DNA of 64,000 nucleotides from Candidatus Nitrotoga sp. BS (GTDB lineage: Bacteria > Pseudomonadota > Gammaproteobacteria > Burkholderiales > Gallionellaceae). Below, one piece after another: positions 18,981 through 27,693 of the stretch; the first letter of the stretch is position 1, and each line of letters starts with the position of its first letter. Location of the stretch: positions 19,803 to 83,802 of the forward strand of contig NZ_CAKMLL010000043.1 in NCBI RefSeq assembly GCF_927797785.1. Reading direction: 5' to 3'. Under the pieces are notes generated by a model. The model did no database searches, was not told where the DNA came from, and saw nothing but the letters and a program-made list of their open reading frames with translations. A program made the position numbers and the translations under genes.

Positions 18981-19916
18981 TTAGGTATTCGTTGGTAGAT
19001 ATTTGCTGATTACAGCGTAAAGCCGGTTTTCGTTGACCGGTTTTGTGAGGTAAGTATCGCAGCCAGACATGGTTGCCCGGATTTTGTCGAAAGTTGAATC
19101 TTTGCTCGAGAGCATCACTACTGCAGTTTTTGCGGCTCCTTTTCTGGACTTGATAAGCTTGCAGACCTGATAGCCATTGATTCCTGGCATCACGACATCA
19201 AGAAAGATGCAGGTGTAGTGTTTGGTGCCGCTGAGTCCAACCGCTTGTTCCCCTGTCTCGGCGAAATCGACATTAAAACCAAATGGCGCGAGCTTTACGC
19301 GCATGAATTCACGCACAGTCATATTGTCGTCACAGACTAGAACCGAGTTAAGTTGGCGATCCGGCCGGCACACGGGTGCTACAAAGCTGCCTGTCAGGCT
19401 TTGATTCGTTGAGCCCGCCTTCAGCGGTGGTGTATTTGATATTTTTGGTAAAGTTGTCGAGGACGACGATGATCGCTGTGCTGGTATTGCGATCATCGGT
19501 TGAGTTTTATCTAAGGGAGGAGCTATACGAGCTGCAGGCTCTGGTTTGGGCATATGGCTTGTTTCGTTAATTCCCACTGCGAGATCGAATGCTTTGAACA
19601 GCTTGGTCCATTGCAATGGTCGAGACAGCGTTGTGCACGAGATACCGTGATTGGTGTCGCCAACCAGGATCGCAGGCCGAGTGTTCGTGGAATTTTTTTG
19701 ACGAAAATTCGCTATCGCACTCGCGTCTTCAGCATCAACGAGAAAAACATCTGGTGCCGAACCCATCGTCTGCATAAACTCGACAAATTTAGGCGCGCGA
19801 CGTGCGGATAAACTAAAAATACTTTTCAAGATAATCCGTTCGGTCTGGCTGAAGCCTTGGACATCAACGGTGTATTGTGGTTTTGCCGATGGCACGGTTG
19901 TGGATGCTTCCATCAT
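18981..19916 (-). CDS. Response regulator with N-terminal unknown domain (PilG-position)
   Basis: About 311 residues. The C-terminal 120 residues are a receiver (VLVCDDNMTVREF; acceptor Asp in IFLDVVMPGINGYQ; Lys in LTKPV). The first 120 residues have a divergent, REC-like alternating pattern (DVFLVDAEDA, RPAILVGD) and may be a degenerate receiver; a Ser/Thr/Pro-rich linker joins the two. Possible starts are GTG 19919 or ATG 19916/19913, all overlapping or abutting the stop of the cyclase-kinase gene. In Pil-Chp systems this position is filled by PilG, which connects to adenylate cyclase, encoded here directly upstream. Confidence 0.85.
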   Translation of the reverse strand: MMEASTTVPSAKPQYTVDVQGFSQTERIILKSIFSLSARRAPKFVEFMQTMGSAPDVFLVDAEDASAIANFRQKNSTNTRPAILVGDTNHGISCTTLSRPLQWTKLFKAFDLAVGINETSHMPKPEPAARIAPPLDKTQPMIAIPAQRSSSSSTTLPKISNTPPLKAGSTNQSLTGSFVAPVCRPDRQLNSVLVCDDNMTVREFMRVKLAPFGFNVDFAETGEQAVGLSGTKHYTCIFLDVVMPGINGYQVCKLIKSRKGAAKTAVVMLSSKDSTFDKIRATMSGCDTYLTKPVNENRLYAVISKYLPTNT

Positions 19917-21691
19917 CACATATTTCCGATCAAACCTGATGAAATCATGTATTCAATAACCGCATCGGCACTCTCAAAGCGTGCTACGGCTGATTTGGCC
20001 ATCATGCGATTCAGGATGGCTTGAAAGCGTTCGAGGCCCACGGGTAGTATGGGAATTGGGAGATGGACGTGTTGGTAAAGAATCGCCTGCACGGAGCTGC
20101 CTTTGTATGGCGGCCGTCCCGTTAACATTTCGTAAAACATAGCCCCCGTGCTATATATGTCGGTTCGCACGTCGACTGGAAGATCCAACGCCTGCTCAGG
20201 CGCTAGGTATGACGGCGAGCCCATGATTTCACCGGGGAGGGTAGGTAACCTGATTGCGTCGGAATGCTCGGCAATTCCGAAATCGGCGAGTGCAAGTGAG
20301 CCGTCTTTGCGAATCATCACATTATCGGGTTTCATGTCGCAATGAATGATCCCCAGTGCGTGAATCGCAGAGAGTCCGCCCAGAATCTGCAGCAACGAGG
20401 CGATTGCGATTTGCGGAGTGGGATAATCTGAGATTAGGCACCTTAAATCCCCGCCGGGGAAAAACTCCATTGAAATATAAGCGTGGGTTGATGTGAAACC
20501 CTGATGATAGATGCGGGCGACGTTAGGATGATCAATTTGCGAAATTAGTGCGAACTCATGCAGAAAACGCTGCAATATGTTGTCGTTGTCGAAGTCGATC
20601 GCTGTCGTCGGAATAAGTTTCAGTACTTGCTGGGTATGCGTAACAATATTTTTTGCGAGAAAAACCTCAGACATTCCACCTTGTCCCAATTTGCGGAGTA
20701 AGTGATAACCTTCCACTTCGATCGATTGACTTTGAGGAGTCTTCTCAAACGTGTATCCGGTGCTCGAACAAGGGTTTTGAATCAAGTCTGCCTGCTCCCT
20801 TTCTAATTCTAATATTGCTGTATTTACAACTACAGATTGGCTCAGCTTCTCGTAGAAAGCGTTATCAGTGTGCGAGCTTGCAGTGCGCGGATAGAGCCCA
20901 GTGACCTCTATGGCCTGAATTTGTTGTATGTCCCCTTGCATGGTTACTATGCCGCCACGGCCGAGCTGAAAACGACTTCCGGCAATATTTGCACAGGTGC
21001 GGCTTGTCGCTATGCTCCAGCCAATAGCTTTGGTCATCGCTTGCAGGCGTGCAGCGATATTTACTGTATCGCCGATTACGGTGGTTTTGATAGCGGTGCC
21101 ACTGCCAATATTACAGAGCATTACATCACCTGAATGTATGCCGACACCGACTGCGAACTCCGGCAATTTCCGTTCCGGGAAGCGCTGCGCGATCCAATCA
21201 CGGAAAGTGGTGGCGGCGAGCACTATCAGGAGTGCCACTTTAAGCGCACGTTCGGCATGATCATCCGGTTGTTCCACTCTTGGCTCAAACATTGCCACCA
21301 TTTCATGACCGAGAAATCTCACCACCCATCCACACTGTTGACGGACTGGTTCATATGCTCGGTCAAAAAATGTATTCAAAAACTCAACAATTTCTTCGCT
21401 GTGAAGTCGGTCTGCGAACAAGGTAAAGTTACGAATATCGACGAAGAGCACTGAACCATAGATTGCGATTTGAGCCGCAGGAGCGATATTGCTGCCGTTG
21501 GATAGCTCGCCACGGGACAAAAAACTGGTATTGGTGCACTCATTGGTTTGGTACAGCAATGAACTATCACAGGTCGGAGCATATTTGGTGATATCGCCAT
21601 TTATTATCTTGTGCATGGTGTCGGCCTGCTTTAGATGCCGGGAAACGGCATCGGGCAATGCGGTATGCCCTATTTCTGATGATGTAATCAT
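19916..21691 (-). CDS. Class III adenylate cyclase fused to Ser/Thr protein kinase
   Basis: 591 residues without obvious membrane segments. The cyclase domain (about 75-265) has FVDIRNFT with metal-binding Asp85 and VNIAARL with Asn211 and Arg215, but the second metal Asp, expected in a G-D-x-x-x-A motif, is His129 (FLGHEMVAMF). The kinase domain (about 327-590) has a Gly-rich loop (LGQGGMSEVF), Lys358, HCDMKPDN (a non-RD HCD motif, Asp452), DFG (470-472) and APEQ. It heads the chemosensory operon and diverges from a PP2C phosphatase and an FHA gene, the natural partners of such a kinase. Whether the cyclase makes cAMP is uncertain because of His129. Confidence 0.92.
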   Translation of the reverse strand: MITSSEIGHTALPDAVSRHLKQADTMHKIINGDITKYAPTCDSSLLYQTNECTNTSFLSRGELSNGSNIAPAAQIAIYGSVLFVDIRNFTLFADRLHSEEIVEFLNTFFDRAYEPVRQQCGWVVRFLGHEMVAMFEPRVEQPDDHAERALKVALLIVLAATTFRDWIAQRFPERKLPEFAVGVGIHSGDVMLCNIGSGTAIKTTVIGDTVNIAARLQAMTKAIGWSIATSRTCANIAGSRFQLGRGGIVTMQGDIQQIQAIEVTGLYPRTASSHTDNAFYEKLSQSVVVNTAILELEREQADLIQNPCSSTGYTFEKTPQSQSIEVEGYHLLRKLGQGGMSEVFLAKNIVTHTQQVLKLIPTTAIDFDNDNILQRFLHEFALISQIDHPNVARIYHQGFTSTHAYISMEFFPGGDLRCLISDYPTPQIAIASLLQILGGLSAIHALGIIHCDMKPDNVMIRKDGSLALADFGIAEHSDAIRLPTLPGEIMGSPSYLAPEQALDLPVDVRTDIYSTGAMFYEMLTGRPPYKGSSVQAILYQHVHLPIPILPVGLERFQAILNRMMAKSAVARFESADAVIEYMISSGLIGNM

Positions 21692-22299
21692 TTGTCCACA
21701 CCAAAATATATATACTTGTGGAGAGATGAGAAATGCTCAAAATTTTCGATAACTGGGTTCATGGCCTGCATTCTTAATGCTTGGATGATCATGACAATGC
21801 CGCCCCGATTTACCGTATGCTGCAAGTCATAATTAGCCGCTGCTAGTTGAAATAGCGGATAAGCTTTGAAAAACTTTAGCTCAACTTTGATGTTTTTATT
21901 TGATTGGTGTGCAGTAACAGATTGCCACTTTATACTCAGCGTAAATATGTTCTGCCATATTTCAGTTCGCCGTTGATATGCGTGGTGGGCCGAAAAAATG
22001 TTACGCTAAGAAAGTGGCAATCAATAAAATTGAGAATGCATGTCGCTGGAATCTCATACTGGCCTGGAAATATTTGTATAGGTAAGCATCGTAAGTCATT
22101 GGCGAAGCAAGTTGAAACGCGTTACCATGTTGGCGCTGGAATGACTGGGGTATTTGTCCGTATGTGGCAAGTTGCATGTATAAAACAGGTTGCTCCTACT
22201 ATCGTTGCAATATGGTTTTGCGAGTGCCCAGTCGCTTGCCAGCTTAAATTGACTAGTAGCGTCACGCTTAGAATTTTGAATGTATAGAGATACCCTAAT
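21692..22299. other. Divergent intergenic region, 608 bp
   Basis: It separates the minus-strand chemosensory operon from the plus-strand PP2C-FHA-ATPase genes, so both promoters should lie here. No gene is supportable. It holds the compact inverted-repeat element at 21921-22021; apart from that I see no clear promoter consensus. Confidence 0.5.
21921..22021. repeat. Compact 101-bp inverted-repeat element
   Basis: ATTGCCACTTT followed by CTCAGCGTAA at the left end (21921-21944) is mirrored by TTACGCTAAG followed by AAAGTGGCAAT at the right end (22001-22021), with a 3-nt interruption in the left arm. The 56-bp interior has no reading frame. The shape fits a miniature inverted-repeat element or the joined ends of a deleted insertion sequence. 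Confidence 0.65.
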
Positions 22300-23142
22300 A
22301 TGTATATCGAACAGGCGTTAGAAATCGTTAGTCAGACTCACCCAGGTGTTGTGCGATCGCAAAACGAAGATTGCGTGGAGTTTGACGTGTCGTGTGGGTT
22401 AGTTGTGCTGGCTGATGGTATGGGTGGTCATAATGCAGGTGAAATTGCAAGCAGCATTACAGTTTCACTGATATTGACCGAAATAAAGCATAGCTTGGAA
22501 AACATGCGCCCTGAAGAGCGGGGTGAAGGTGGTGAAGATGTTGGAGTGATGCTGTTGCGCGAAAAATTGCAAAAAGCCAATACTGCTATCTACAATGCGT
22601 CGCTGAGCCAGCCACAATGTGCTGGCATGGGTACTACGGTGGTGGCCGGGCTATTCTACGATAACCGTTTAGCAGTCGCCCACGTAGGTGATTCGCGTAT
22701 GTACCGGTTGCGTGGCGCAATATTTGAGCCAATTACTCGTGACCATTCTCTGTTGCAGGAGCAAATCGACAGAGGCATGCTGAGCCCAAAAGATGCGCGA
22801 CTATCCAGGAATAAAAATCTGATTACGCGTGCGGTCGGAGTTGATCCAGCGGTTGAGGCGGAAATTCACGTGCATGCGGTGCAAGTAGGCGATATTTATC
22901 TACTATGCTCTGATGGTTTGAACGATATGGTCGAAGATGATGAGATCGGTACCAGGTTGCATATGCTGCGTGCCAATCTCCAGCTGATGGCGAAACAGTT
23001 GATTGAAATGGCAAATGATAATGGTGGGCGTGATAATGTATCCGTGATACTGGTTAAAATTAACGGTGAATTTGCCGTGCCGCGGGGCTGGCTCGCAAAA
23101 ATGTTGTCCTGGTTCAAGTCAAGAATTAAATACGGGGATTGA
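22300..23142 (+). CDS. PP2C-type Ser/Thr phosphatase (PppA/Stp-like)
   Basis: 280 residues covering one full PP2C domain: VRSQNEDC (metal Asp), VLADGMGGHNAGE, AHVGDSRMYRLR, TRDHSLLQEQ, LLCSDGLNDMV and GGRDNVSVI. It should dephosphorylate Ser/Thr sites set by the kinase encoded divergently. The FHA gene starts 4 nt after its stop, so the two are co-expressed. No signal peptide or membrane segment is present, so it is cytoplasmic. Confidence 0.95.
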   Translation: MYIEQALEIVSQTHPGVVRSQNEDCVEFDVSCGLVVLADGMGGHNAGEIASSITVSLILTEIKHSLENMRPEERGEGGEDVGVMLLREKLQKANTAIYNASLSQPQCAGMGTTVVAGLFYDNRLAVAHVGDSRMYRLRGAIFEPITRDHSLLQEQIDRGMLSPKDARLSRNKNLITRAVGVDPAVEAEIHVHAVQVGDIYLLCSDGLNDMVEDDEIGTRLHMLRANLQLMAKQLIEMANDNGGRDNVSVILVKINGEFAVPRGWLAKMLSWFKSRIKYGD

Positions 23143-23146
23143 TGAT

Positions 23147-23944
23147 ATGGCGGCAAAACTGATGCTAAGCATGGATGGTGTGGTGTTGCAGGAATATGCT
23201 CTGGACAAGGAACGCATGACGATAGGCCGCAGGCCGAGCAGTGAGATCGTAATTGATAACATTGCTGTTAGCGGTGAGCACGCTGCAATCGTAACCATAC
23301 TTAATGATTCCTTTCTGGAAGATTTGGATAGTACCAATGGAACCTTGGTAAATGATGTGGCAATTAAGAGGCATTTTTTGCAAAATAATGACGTAATCGA
23401 AATTGGCAAATATAAACTCAAATATTTGAACGATCAGCAAAGCCCATCTACTGCGGCAGATTTTGAGAAAACAATGGTATTTCGTGCGTCTCCTCATATC
23501 GCATCCTCCACCCCAGTGAAAGCTGATCCGTCTGAAATGTCAGAGAGGTCAAATCCTACTGAGCAACCACAATCAACACCCGCCGAGAAAGCGCTTGAAT
23601 TGCGACAGACTGAGGCTGCCACATCGCCACAGCCTGCTCGTGTACCGTCAGCTGAGATAGCGCCGCCTGACTCACAGCAAGCAATGGGGGTAATACAGAT
23701 ACTTACCGGACCTAATGCTGGAAAAGAGCTTGAGCTAGTTAAAAATTTGACTACCGTAGGAAAAGCTGGCTTGCAAGTCGTCGTGTTTACACGTCGTCCG
23801 CGTGGTTATTTCGTCACTCATGTGGAAGGAGCAAGTTACCCTAATCTTAATGGCAAGCCGCTGGACGATCAACCGCGCCAGCTTAATGAGAACGACATTA
23901 TTGAGTTGGCGGGGATCAAAATGGAGTTTTATTTAAAAAGGTGA
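23147..23944 (+). CDS. FHA domain protein
   Basis: 265 residues from the ATG that follows a GGGG ribosome-binding stretch; an earlier in-frame start would run deep into the phosphatase gene. The N-terminal FHA domain (about 1-95) has IGRRPSSEIVI, the S-x-x-H pair (VSGEHAAI) and STNGTLVN. A Pro/Ser/Thr-rich linker (about 110-185) leads to a second FHA-like beta domain (about 188-265: QILTGPNAGKELEL, later YPNLNGKPL). It should bind phospho-Thr peptides made by the cyclase-kinase and may link the kinase/phosphatase pair to the pilus ATPase encoded next. The partner is inferred. Confidence 0.9.
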   Translation: MAAKLMLSMDGVVLQEYALDKERMTIGRRPSSEIVIDNIAVSGEHAAIVTILNDSFLEDLDSTNGTLVNDVAIKRHFLQNNDVIEIGKYKLKYLNDQQSPSTAADFEKTMVFRASPHIASSTPVKADPSEMSERSNPTEQPQSTPAEKALELRQTEAATSPQPARVPSAEIAPPDSQQAMGVIQILTGPNAGKELELVKNLTTVGKAGLQVVVFTRRPRGYFVTHVEGASYPNLNGKPLDDQPRQLNENDIIELAGIKMEFYLKR

Positions 23945-24266
23945 GGGCCTGTTTCACAGAGGGCTTTATGCGGCACAAGCCGCTAACCTACACTATTACA
24001 TCATTGAAACCACCTTCTTCTATTCATGACGCCTCTAAAAATCCAATTGTTGTCACAATGCCGCATAACTCGAAAAAATAATTACTTACCTATCACTATA
24101 TGCTGCGCTAGAATTTTTTTCTTGTGCCTTGCCTTGCCTAAAATCTTGAATTTTTAGAGGTGTCTTGAAGAATTTTCGCTAAATGCCGCTATCTTGATAG
24201 CGAGCAACAAAGTTACGCATTCACACCATGTAGCAAGCCACATTTGGAGTTATCAGGGAGAAGTAG
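23945..24266. other. Intergenic region before the GAF-ATPase gene, 322 bp
   Basis: Mostly occupied by the terminal-inverted-repeat element at 24028-24164. A short hairpin, CGCTATC/GATAGCG, lies near 24185-24203. AGGGAGAAG at about 24255 is the likely ribosome-binding site for the ATPase gene. Confidence 0.5.
24028..24164. repeat. MITE-like element with 19-bp terminal inverted repeats, copy 1
   Basis: The left end GACGCCTCTAAAAATCCAA (24028-24046) and the complement of the right end (24146-24164) agree at 17 of 19 positions. The interior (TGTCACAATGCCGCATAACTC, TTACTTACCTATCA) is also recognisable at 42735-42890, and a solo end lies at 34666-34687. It has no coding capacity. Confidence 0.75.
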
Positions 24267-26693
24267 ATGGATCATGAACCAGTAATACGGCTAGAACGAC
24301 GGGCCAATGTTAGCCACATTGAGGCTCAACTGGCATTCACGAAAAATCTTAATTCCGTCATAAGCAATATTCATGACCACGTCATAAGCAAGATCGACAC
24401 TGCATACGATTTTGACGAAATTATGCTGGAAGTAAGCAAGGATATCTGCACGATATTCAATGCTGATCGCATCACTATTTATTCACTGGATAAAGACAAG
24501 ACTACGCTGATTTCAAAAATAAAGACCGGGGCCAATTCATTCAGAGATCTCAAGTTACGCATTACTGAGCAAAGCCTCGCTGGGTATGTGGCACTAAATA
24601 AAAAAATACTTAACATCTCGGATGTATACGATGAGAACGAGCTCGCTTCGCATAGTGTCAATCTACGCTTCCTACAAGACGTAGATCAACGCACAGGTTA
24701 TCGTACCAAGCAAGCTCTTGTAGTGCCCATACTCGATCCAGATAGCATGAATCTGGCGGGTGTCATTCAGGTTCTGAATAATAAGATAGACCAACCTTTT
24801 TCGAGGATGCTAGTAGATGGAATATTGGAACTAGCGCAGAACTTGGCGGTGGCGCTGCGCCAGAGTCAGCAGCCTGCTGCTAAAACAAAATACGATTACT
24901 TGGTTTATGACGCGGTGTTATCTGCCGACGAATTAGATCTGGCCATGTCCACAGCGCGGCGTAAAAATTCTGACATTGAAGATGTGTTGCTCGACGAATT
25001 TCAGGTTAAACCGGCCGCACTTGGTAAAGCGCTTGCACTGTTCTTCGGTGTGTCCTATGAACCGTTCAAGACTAATCGCACCAGACCATCCGATTTACTC
25101 AAAAATCTGAAACGGGAATATATAGAAAGCAGTCAATGGGTGCCGATAGATGAGATAAAGGAAGGCTTGGTAATACTTACCACTGATCCAGAGAGGATAC
25201 AGACCTCACGCGTGGTGAACAACGTTTTTTCGAGGAGCCGACTGCTTTACAGAGTGTGTTCGCAGCGCGAATTCAATGCAACTCTCAGCTTGTTCTTTGG
25301 CGGAGGTGGGGTCGGTGGCAAGCTGGGTGACTCGGAAATGGACGGCACCTCAATGGATGAGATGCTTATCGCCATGGGAGGAGATGAAGAAGAGCCTGAA
25401 GATATTATTCAGGAGGAGGCAAGTGCAGCGGCAGACAATGAACTGGTGAAGCTGGTTAACAAGATTATCATGGATGCCCACAGGATGGGCGCTTCCGACA
25501 TTCATGTCGAACCCGCGCCGGGCAAAGGCAAGACCGTGATTCGTTTGCGCAAGGATGGTTCTCTGTTACCTTATATTGAAGTGCCATCATCCTTCCGCAA
25601 CTCACTGGTTACACGTATAAAGATAATGTGTGATCTTGATATTTCGGAGAAGCGCCGTCCGCAGGATGGCAAGATCAAGTTCAATAAATATGGGCCACTG
25701 GATATTGAGTTGCGTGTTGCTACCATTCCCTCTCAGGGCGGCATGGAAGACATCGTGATGCGTATTTTGGCCGCCGGCGAGCCAATCAAGCTTGACGAGC
25801 TGGGTCTGTCGGCACGTAATTTGGAAACCCTGAAAGCGGTGGTAAGCAAGCCTTACGGCCTGTTTTTTGTATGTGGTCCGACCGGATCCGGTAAAACGAC
25901 CACTTTGCATTCCGTTCTTGGCCACATTAATAAGCCTGAGACCAAAATCTGGACGGCAGAAGATCCGGTAGAAATTACACAGAAGGGTCTGCGTCAGGTG
26001 CAAATTAACAAAAAGGCCGGTATGGATTTTGCCACCATCATGAGGGCATTTTTGCGCGCCGACCCAGACGTAATCATGGTGGGTGAAATGCGCGACAAGG
26101 AAACGGTTTCCATCGGCATAGAAGCCTCGCTTACCGGTCATTTGGTGTTCGCCACCCTGCACACCAATAGCGCGCCGGAATCCGTCGTACGATTATTGGA
26201 TATGGGTATGGATCCATTTAATTTTGCAGACGCTCTGCTAGGTGTTCTGGCGCAACGTTTAGCCAAACGTTTGTGCAAGAAGTGCAAAAAACCACATACC
26301 GCCACTCAAGACGAACTCAAATTATTGCTTGCTGAATATTCGACAGAGCTTATGGACTGCGCGCTCTGGAAAAAAGATGCCAATGCTGCTTACAAGGCAC
26401 TGTACACTGAATGGGTCAAGCTGTTTGCTGATGAAATGGGGAAATTTACCTTGTATGAACCGGTTGGCTGTGAACATTGTTCCGGCACAGGCTATCGCGG
26501 ACGGGTGGGTTTGCATGAATTAATGGTAGGCACTGACCTGATAAAAAAGAATATTCAGGAACACGCCAGAGTCGCGGAAATTTATGCCAGCGCACTCAAC
26601 GAAGGCATGCGCACCCTGAAGCAAGATGGCATTGAAAAAGTTTTGTCCGGCATCACCGATATGCATCAGGTGCGTGTTGTTTGCATAAAGTAA
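24267..26693 (+). CDS. PilB/GspE-type assembly ATPase with N-terminal GAF domain
   Basis: 808 residues. The first 200 form a GAF domain (EIMLEVSKDICTIFNADRIT; later ALVVPILDPDS). An MshEN-like c-di-GMP-binding-type N-domain (about 215-330) follows, then a linker rich in Gly and acidic residues, and the secretion ATPase. The ATPase has Walker A GPTGSGKTTT (about 537), an Asp box (AEDPVEIT), Walker B DVIMVGEMRD and a His box (ATLHTNSA). Two Cys pairs (CKKCKK and CEHCSGTGY) form the zinc site of PilB/GspE proteins. It should power pilus or pseudopilus extension. The GAF fusion is unusual and suggests allosteric control. A REP-derived terminator follows, so pilA downstream is separately transcribed. 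Confidence 0.93.
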   Translation: MDHEPVIRLERRANVSHIEAQLAFTKNLNSVISNIHDHVISKIDTAYDFDEIMLEVSKDICTIFNADRITIYSLDKDKTTLISKIKTGANSFRDLKLRITEQSLAGYVALNKKILNISDVYDENELASHSVNLRFLQDVDQRTGYRTKQALVVPILDPDSMNLAGVIQVLNNKIDQPFSRMLVDGILELAQNLAVALRQSQQPAAKTKYDYLVYDAVLSADELDLAMSTARRKNSDIEDVLLDEFQVKPAALGKALALFFGVSYEPFKTNRTRPSDLLKNLKREYIESSQWVPIDEIKEGLVILTTDPERIQTSRVVNNVFSRSRLLYRVCSQREFNATLSLFFGGGGVGGKLGDSEMDGTSMDEMLIAMGGDEEEPEDIIQEEASAAADNELVKLVNKIIMDAHRMGASDIHVEPAPGKGKTVIRLRKDGSLLPYIEVPSSFRNSLVTRIKIMCDLDISEKRRPQDGKIKFNKYGPLDIELRVATIPSQGGMEDIVMRILAAGEPIKLDELGLSARNLETLKAVVSKPYGLFFVCGPTGSGKTTTLHSVLGHINKPETKIWTAEDPVEITQKGLRQVQINKKAGMDFATIMRAFLRADPDVIMVGEMRDKETVSIGIEASLTGHLVFATLHTNSAPESVVRLLDMGMDPFNFADALLGVLAQRLAKRLCKKCKKPHTATQDELKLLLAEYSTELMDCALWKKDANAAYKALYTEWVKLFADEMGKFTLYEPVGCEHCSGTGYRGRVGLHELMVGTDLIKKNIQEHARVAEIYASALNEGMRTLKQDGIEKVLSGITDMHQVRVVCIK

Positions 26694-26714
26694 CTGTGGC
26701 ACACGTAGAAAAAT

Positions 26715-26764
26715 AAATCCGCTCGTCCCGAGCTTGTCGAAGGATGAGCGGATTTGCTTTTTTT
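26715..26764 (+). terminator. REP-derived intrinsic terminator after the pilus ATPase
   Basis: AAATCCGCTC (26715-26724) pairs with GAGCGGATTT (26746-26755); the loop holds GAGCTTGTCGAAGGAT, the REP-like core also seen in the 44.7, 47.7, 57 and 60 kb regions. A T-rich run follows directly. Confidence 0.8.
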
Positions 26765-26910
26765 AACCTCCCTCAGAAGAAATAAATCTCCAGATCATCT
26801 CCTTTTGCGCTGACAGGATAAAACAGCTGTCACGTTATCTTATTGCGCAAAATGATATATCTTGGCCAACGTGCAGTAGTTTGCCGACGCGATAATATTT
26901 GGTAAACAGG

Positions 26911-26944
26911 GTGACGAAAATCGTCACTTACCTGACGAAAATCG
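26911..26944 (+). promoter_or_regulatory. Candidate activator site upstream of pilA (direct repeat)
   Basis: TGACGAAAATCG occurs at 26912-26923 and again at 26933-26944, 21 bp apart, i.e. two helical turns on one face. The first copy is also a palindrome, GTGACGA-AAA-TCGTCAC. They lie 90-125 bp upstream of the sigma-54 promoter, the usual distance for an enhancer-binding activator such as PilR. The protein is inferred. Confidence 0.6.
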
Positions 26945-27035
26945 GCTTTCCCCCTAAATGTGAAGTGTCAATATCTATCTTGAGATTGCTCCGTAAACCC
27001 ACGCCCCGACGTGATTAGTTGCAAATTTTGATAAG

Positions 27036-27053
27036 TTGGCACGTATCCTGCTT
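27036..27053 (+). promoter_or_regulatory. Sigma-54 promoter of pilA
   Basis: TTGGCACGTATCCTGCTT matches the -24/-12 consensus, with GG and GC separated by exactly 10 bp. It lies about 55-70 bp before the pilA start, giving a short leader. Sigma-54/PilR control of pilin genes is established in Pseudomonas and relatives. Confidence 0.85.
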
Positions 27054-27108
27054 ATGATAAAGCACACACCCCGTGTATTATATGTTCAACTCTTAAGGAG
27101 TCTCAATC

Positions 27109-27564
27109 ATGAAACAAATGCAAAAAGGTTTTACCCTGATCGAATTAATGATCGTGGTCGCGATAATTGGAATTTTGGCAGCCGTTGCAATTCCGGCTTA
27201 CTCGGATTATGTGGTGAAGGCTAAGCTCGCAAAAGTCGCATCTGCTGTGGATCCAATCAAGCTTGCTGTTGCCACGTTTATGCAGGAAAATGGTTCTGCC
27301 GCACTGCTAACTGCTAATAACTGGACTTCTTTGGGGATGAGCGGAGCTCCAACTGCAACCACAGAGGTTACAGGTATTGCTGTGACGGCTACAACTGGCG
27401 CTATCGTAGCTACTCTCTGTGGTTCTGGTTGCATTAAGACTTCACTCAATGGCGCGACTATCACTTGGCTTCCAGCAATGGGAACGTCGGCTATAACTTG
27501 GACGGTAACTCCAAGTGTTACGTCTGACACAGTTTTGAATAACATCCTTTCCAAGTGGATTTAG
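27109..27564 (+). CDS. pilA: Type IV major pilin precursor
   Basis: 151 residues with a short leader MKQMQKG, prepilin peptidase cleavage before [24 protein letters not shown], and Glu5 of the mature protein. The C-terminal globular part has one close cysteine pair (LCGSGC) instead of the widely spaced D-loop pair of many pilins. AAGGAG precedes the ATG. It has its own sigma-54 promoter and terminator, typical of a strongly expressed single-gene unit. The next gene encodes a possible pilin glycosyltransferase. Confidence 0.96.
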   Translation: MKQMQKGFTLIELMIVVAIIGILAAVAIPAYSDYVVKAKLAKVASAVDPIKLAVATFMQENGSAALLTANNWTSLGMSGAPTATTEVTGIAVTATTGAIVATLCGSGCIKTSLNGATITWLPAMGTSAITWTVTPSVTSDTVLNNILSKWI

Positions 27565-27628
27565 TATGAGATAAAAATCAGTTCTCCGATCCATTATTTT
27601 AAATTGTAGAATTGATGATTTTCTAAAA

Positions 27629-27662
27629 CCCCGCGATCTGTAATGGATCGCGGGGTTTTTTG
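27629..27662 (+). terminator. Intrinsic terminator of pilA
   Basis: CCCCGCGATC pairs with GATCGCGGGG around a 7-nt loop and is followed by seven T. This is a strong rho-independent terminator. Confidence 0.93.
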
Positions 27663-27693
27663 TGTAAGCAGTTAATGCGATATGGTGTGAGTA

